From: Candidatus Helarchaeota archaeon
GTDB taxonomy: Archaea; Asgardarchaeota; Lokiarchaeia; Helarchaeales; HEL-GB-A
Length of the DNA: 16,848 nucleotides
Reading direction: 5' to 3'
Assembly: GCA_013375405.1 (NCBI GenBank)
Contig: JABXJU010000085.1
Coordinates: 1-16,848 of the forward strand
Made by a program: the position numbers and the translations under genes. The notes under the pieces were generated by a model. The model was not told the origin of the DNA. It saw nothing but the letters and a program-made list of their open reading frames with translations, and searched no databases. Shown piece by piece: positions 14,709 to 16,848 of the stretch; positions within the stretch are counted from its first letter, which is position 1; the number at the start of each line of letters is the position of its first letter.

Positions 14709-15341
14709 TTACCATATCCATAGAGAGTATCCCATAAATACCAATATTGCTTCTACTGCACAAACGACCATTATAATAAAACTCGTGGGACGCGCGGATA
14801 ACAATCCTCCAAGGAACTTGCCAAGGTCTTCTATCATTTTGAACGCCAAGTAAGTCAGTAAGAGGATTAGAACGAATAGAATAATAAGGATCCAATAAGG
14901 ATTAATCCCGATTAGATCAGCAAACGCATTAATAACGAATTCTAAGTAGCTTGCGCAGATAAATACAACAATAGAACCTGCAATAACACCGATTATCGCT
15001 GCCCAAGGAACATCTTTTATGGGTCTTAGTAATAACGCAATTCCTACTATTATCGCTAGAACAATTGTAAATACCTCATAATCATATTGGGGCAACTCCT
15101 TAAAGCCCCACGCATTTATTGCTCCACCTATCATGATTACGCCAACAATGACTCCTAAATACATCATAACTTTTAAAATAGTTGGCTGATCTTCTCCTTC
15201 CTCTGGTTTACCTTTAAAAAAGCGATAGATGAAATAGAAGCCCGCGAAAAATCCACCAATAAGTAACAATGTACTAATATGCTCTCCAAGAAAATAAAAA
15301 ACTGCGTTAAACCCGGCAAGAACATCATCTAAAGTAATCAT
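14709..15341 (-). CDS. Six-helix membrane protein, unknown function
   Basis: Not recognised. The 210-residue protein starts MITLDDVLAG and has six hydrophobic segments at about 22-41, 57-77, 89-105, 112-133, 148-168 and 186-207. A charged cytoplasmic-type loop (KGKPEEGEDQP) separates the first two. The ATG at 15341 was chosen because TTGGAG, a ribosome-binding site, ends 9 nt upstream. Reading from that TTG itself (15356) would add five residues. The 100-nt gap to the JAMM gene contains TATA-like elements (TTAAAAG near 15377-15383, TATAAATATT near 15394-15403), so it may have its own promoter. Confidence 0.75.
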   Translation of the reverse strand: MITLDDVLAGFNAVFYFLGEHISTLLLIGGFFAGFYFIYRFFKGKPEEGEDQPTILKVMMYLGVIVGVIMIGGAINAWGFKELPQYDYEVFTIVLAIIVGIALLLRPIKDVPWAAIIGVIAGSIVVFICASYLEFVINAFADLIGINPYWILIILFVLILLLTYLAFKMIEDLGKFLGGLLSARPTSFIIMVVCAVEAILVFMGYSLWIW

Positions 15342-15441
15342 TCTTAATTTCTCCAACTTGGAATTGTTATTTCATGCTTTTAAGTAGTTCATTAATATTT
15401 ATACTATTTGAATTTATTTTAGAAATATCGAGCGGCTAAAT

Positions 15442-15873
15442 TTAATGAGTAATTTTTACTTTGACTTCAATAATATTATTCTCAAACCATTGAAATCCAT
15501 GCATAGGGTCAGTCTTTGGGAGCCCTTTAATGAGCCATACCGTACTGGGATAATTTTGCATATAGGGGATATCAATTCCACTTGGATACGGGCTAGTTGG
15601 GTGTGAATGAAAAATACTCACTAACACTTTATCTTTTTCTTCAGTTTCCAGAAGTATCTTCACCAATAATTCAGGGTCGATCTCGAAATGGACACTAGAT
15701 TTTGAGGTATTTGGGGTGAGAATTACTTCCTCCACATGGGCTATTCCTAGTTTGATTGTTCCTAATAATAATGCACAAGCCTCATATGGTTCATTTTCAT
15801 CAACCCAATCATAGAGTTTGATGACTTCTGATTTACCAATCCATATTTCCTCGATTCTGATCATTTTCACCAC
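15442..15873 (-). CDS. JAMM/MPN-domain metalloprotease-like protein
   Basis: A 143-residue stand-alone JAMM (Mov34/MPN/PAD-1) domain with the zinc set E31 (PYEACALLLG), H89, H91, S98 and D101 (HSHPTSPYPSGID). The loop between the second His and the Ser has six residues, one fewer than the seven of Rpn11-type motifs. Relatives remove ubiquitin-like modifiers (desampylases) or release sulfur-carrier tails; no ubiquitin-like or E1-like gene is in the window to choose between them. The protein is about a minimal JAMM core. The start given is GTG at 15873; an ATG three codons in (15864) is equally possible. It follows the GTPase gene by 21 nt, suggesting an operon. Confidence 0.88.
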   Translation of the reverse strand: MVKMIRIEEIWIGKSEVIKLYDWVDENEPYEACALLLGTIKLGIAHVEEVILTPNTSKSSVHFEIDPELLVKILLETEEKDKVLVSIFHSHPTSPYPSGIDIPYMQNYPSTVWLIKGLPKTDPMHGFQWFENNIIEVKVKITH

Positions 15874-15894
15874 GGCTGTTAAATAGGAGCTGAA

Positions 15895-16848
15895 TCATGT
15901 GTAAAATTGGATAATATCCCGGTCTTGTAATTCATAATTAATACCAACCTGCTTTTTGGTAACTTGTGATTTCGTAGGCTGACGGGTGATTTTCGCATAT
16001 TTAAAATTTTTAAGGAATCTATTGTGTAAGTGTTTCGCAACATCTTGTACTATTGCGCCTTTAGGTAAAACAATTGGTTTCGGCGAAACTCCTTTTCCAG
16101 GTTCTTTGCTATAGACGCGAAGAACATCTAAATGTTTAAAAATTTCTTGTTTTAAATTGAGAATTCCAAGATTCTTCGAGACTGAAATGGGTAATATTTG
16201 GAATTGTTTCGAATAATGTTTCGCTAGTGTCCGAAAATTTTCTTTTGAGCCATCAAGATCTCCTTTATTTGCCACAATTATCGCATTTATATTAGCAATA
16301 TTATAATTAAGCGCATCAATAATGTCATATGAACTGCAATTATCTGAAATTTTTACGATAGCATTGTGAATTTTTCGATCTAAAAGAAGATCAACAATAT
16401 CTTTTCGCTTACTATCGATTCTCTTTCCTTGAAATATAACCACGATTCCTCCAGAACCAGTTTTTGTAATTATTACCGGTAATTTACGCATGTTTAGCCG
16501 AATGTTTGCAGATTCCAACTCACTCAAGATTAAATTCATCTGTGGTAGGGGATCGATTGAAATATCGACTATCAGAATAATCGCATCAGCATTTCGAATT
16601 GCACTTAAAATCTGGCGACCATTTCCTCCTTTAACATTCATATGTTCAAAAATTGCAGGCAGTTCAATCAACTGGATCAGTAAATCCTCATACGGCATCA
16701 TTCCTACTACAGGAAGCTGAGTTGTAAACGGATAACCTGCTATTTCTGTATCAACATTCGTTAAGATTTTTATCAATGAACTTTTCCCTGAATTTGTAAC
16801 CCCTACTATTGCAATCTGCCCTGCGCCCTCCTTTTTAATGCTAAAAGA
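15895..16848 (-). CDS. DRG/Obg-like GTPase with TGS domain, N-terminus outside window
   Basis: The minus-strand frame is open to the right edge, giving 317 residues of a partial protein. A P-loop GVTNSGKS is at residues 16-23 from the edge, so a start at the internal TTG at 16776 would cut through the nucleotide site and is rejected. Then come AGYPFTTQLPVVG (switch I), GGNGRQILSAIRNADAIILIVD, the DRG-typical NIRLN and KTGSGGI region, KIHNAIV, and G4 NKGD (194-197). The C-terminal TGS domain ends LQDRDIIQFYT. The G3 motif, normally DxxG, reads ELPA (62-65). DRG proteins act with ribosomes; the altered G3 suggests slow or different hydrolysis. It leads a leftward run with the JAMM gene. Confidence 0.85.
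   Translation of the reverse strand, partial: SFSIKKEGAGQIAIVGVTNSGKSSLIKILTNVDTEIAGYPFTTQLPVVGMMPYEDLLIQLIELPAIFEHMNVKGGNGRQILSAIRNADAIILIVDISIDPLPQMNLILSELESANIRLNMRKLPVIITKTGSGGIVVIFQGKRIDSKRKDIVDLLLDRKIHNAIVKISDNCSSYDIIDALNYNIANINAIIVANKGDLDGSKENFRTLAKHYSKQFQILPISVSKNLGILNLKQEIFKHLDVLRVYSKEPGKGVSPKPIVLPKGAIVQDVAKHLHNRFLKNFKYAKITRQPTKSQVTKKQVGINYELQDRDIIQFYT

Noticed and set aside
16776..16848. Start of the DRG-like GTPase at TTG 16776
   Set aside because: The in-frame sequence upstream to the window edge contains the intact P-loop GVTNSGKS, so the real start must lie beyond the window.

Overview
The window looks like a piece of an AT-rich archaeal chromosome, most likely from the Asgard group. 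The archaeal assignment rests on ribosomal protein L15e, two protein subunits of archaeal RNase P (Pop5 and Rpp30 types), a COG1325 RNA-binding protein, a compact OB-fold single-stranded DNA-binding protein, the archaeal form of YchF, coenzyme F420 genes (cofD, cofC), TATA-like boxes close to start codons and frequent TTG starts. The Asgard suggestion rests mainly on two adjacent genes that resemble eukaryotic TRAPP (Bet3) subunits; it is an inference and no rRNA gene is present to confirm it.

Layout. 1-2502 (minus): N-terminal 834 residues of a secreted or anchored surface protein with at least six 91-92-residue glycosylation-rich repeats; it runs off the left edge. 2503-2903: AT-rich divergent promoter region. 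2904-4445 (plus): B12-fold radical SAM protein, meeting tail-to-tail a small minus-strand operon (membrane protein, then SSB, 5097-4436). 5220-5717 (plus): conserved archaeal protein of unknown function, abutting the tail of a second minus-strand operon (six-helix membrane protein, then YchF, 7667-5719). 7831-8748 (plus): SerA-type dehydrogenase, overlapping the tail of an RNase P operon (COG1325, Rpp30, Pop5, 10237-8729). 10365-11532 (plus): the TRAPP-like pair. 12131-11541 (minus): L15e. 12132-12406: intergenic region with three inverted repeats and a GC-rich core that may be a small RNA. 12407-14662 (plus): F420 cluster of nitroreductase, CofD and CofC. 16848-14709 (minus): DRG-like GTPase (N-terminus outside the window), JAMM-domain protein and a six-helix membrane protein.

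How the genes work together. The nitroreductase resembles the C-terminal domain of actinobacterial FbiB, so nitroreductase-CofC-CofD could form a complete route to F420-0 from phosphoenolpyruvate through dehydro-F420-0. L15e and the RNase P proteins belong to a translation and RNA-processing neighbourhood widely conserved in archaea; here the TRAPP-like pair sits in the middle on the opposite strand. Two different TGS-domain GTPases (YchF and a DRG-like protein) each share an operon-like run with a six-helix membrane protein. Convergent genes nearly always overlap or abut at their 3' ends.
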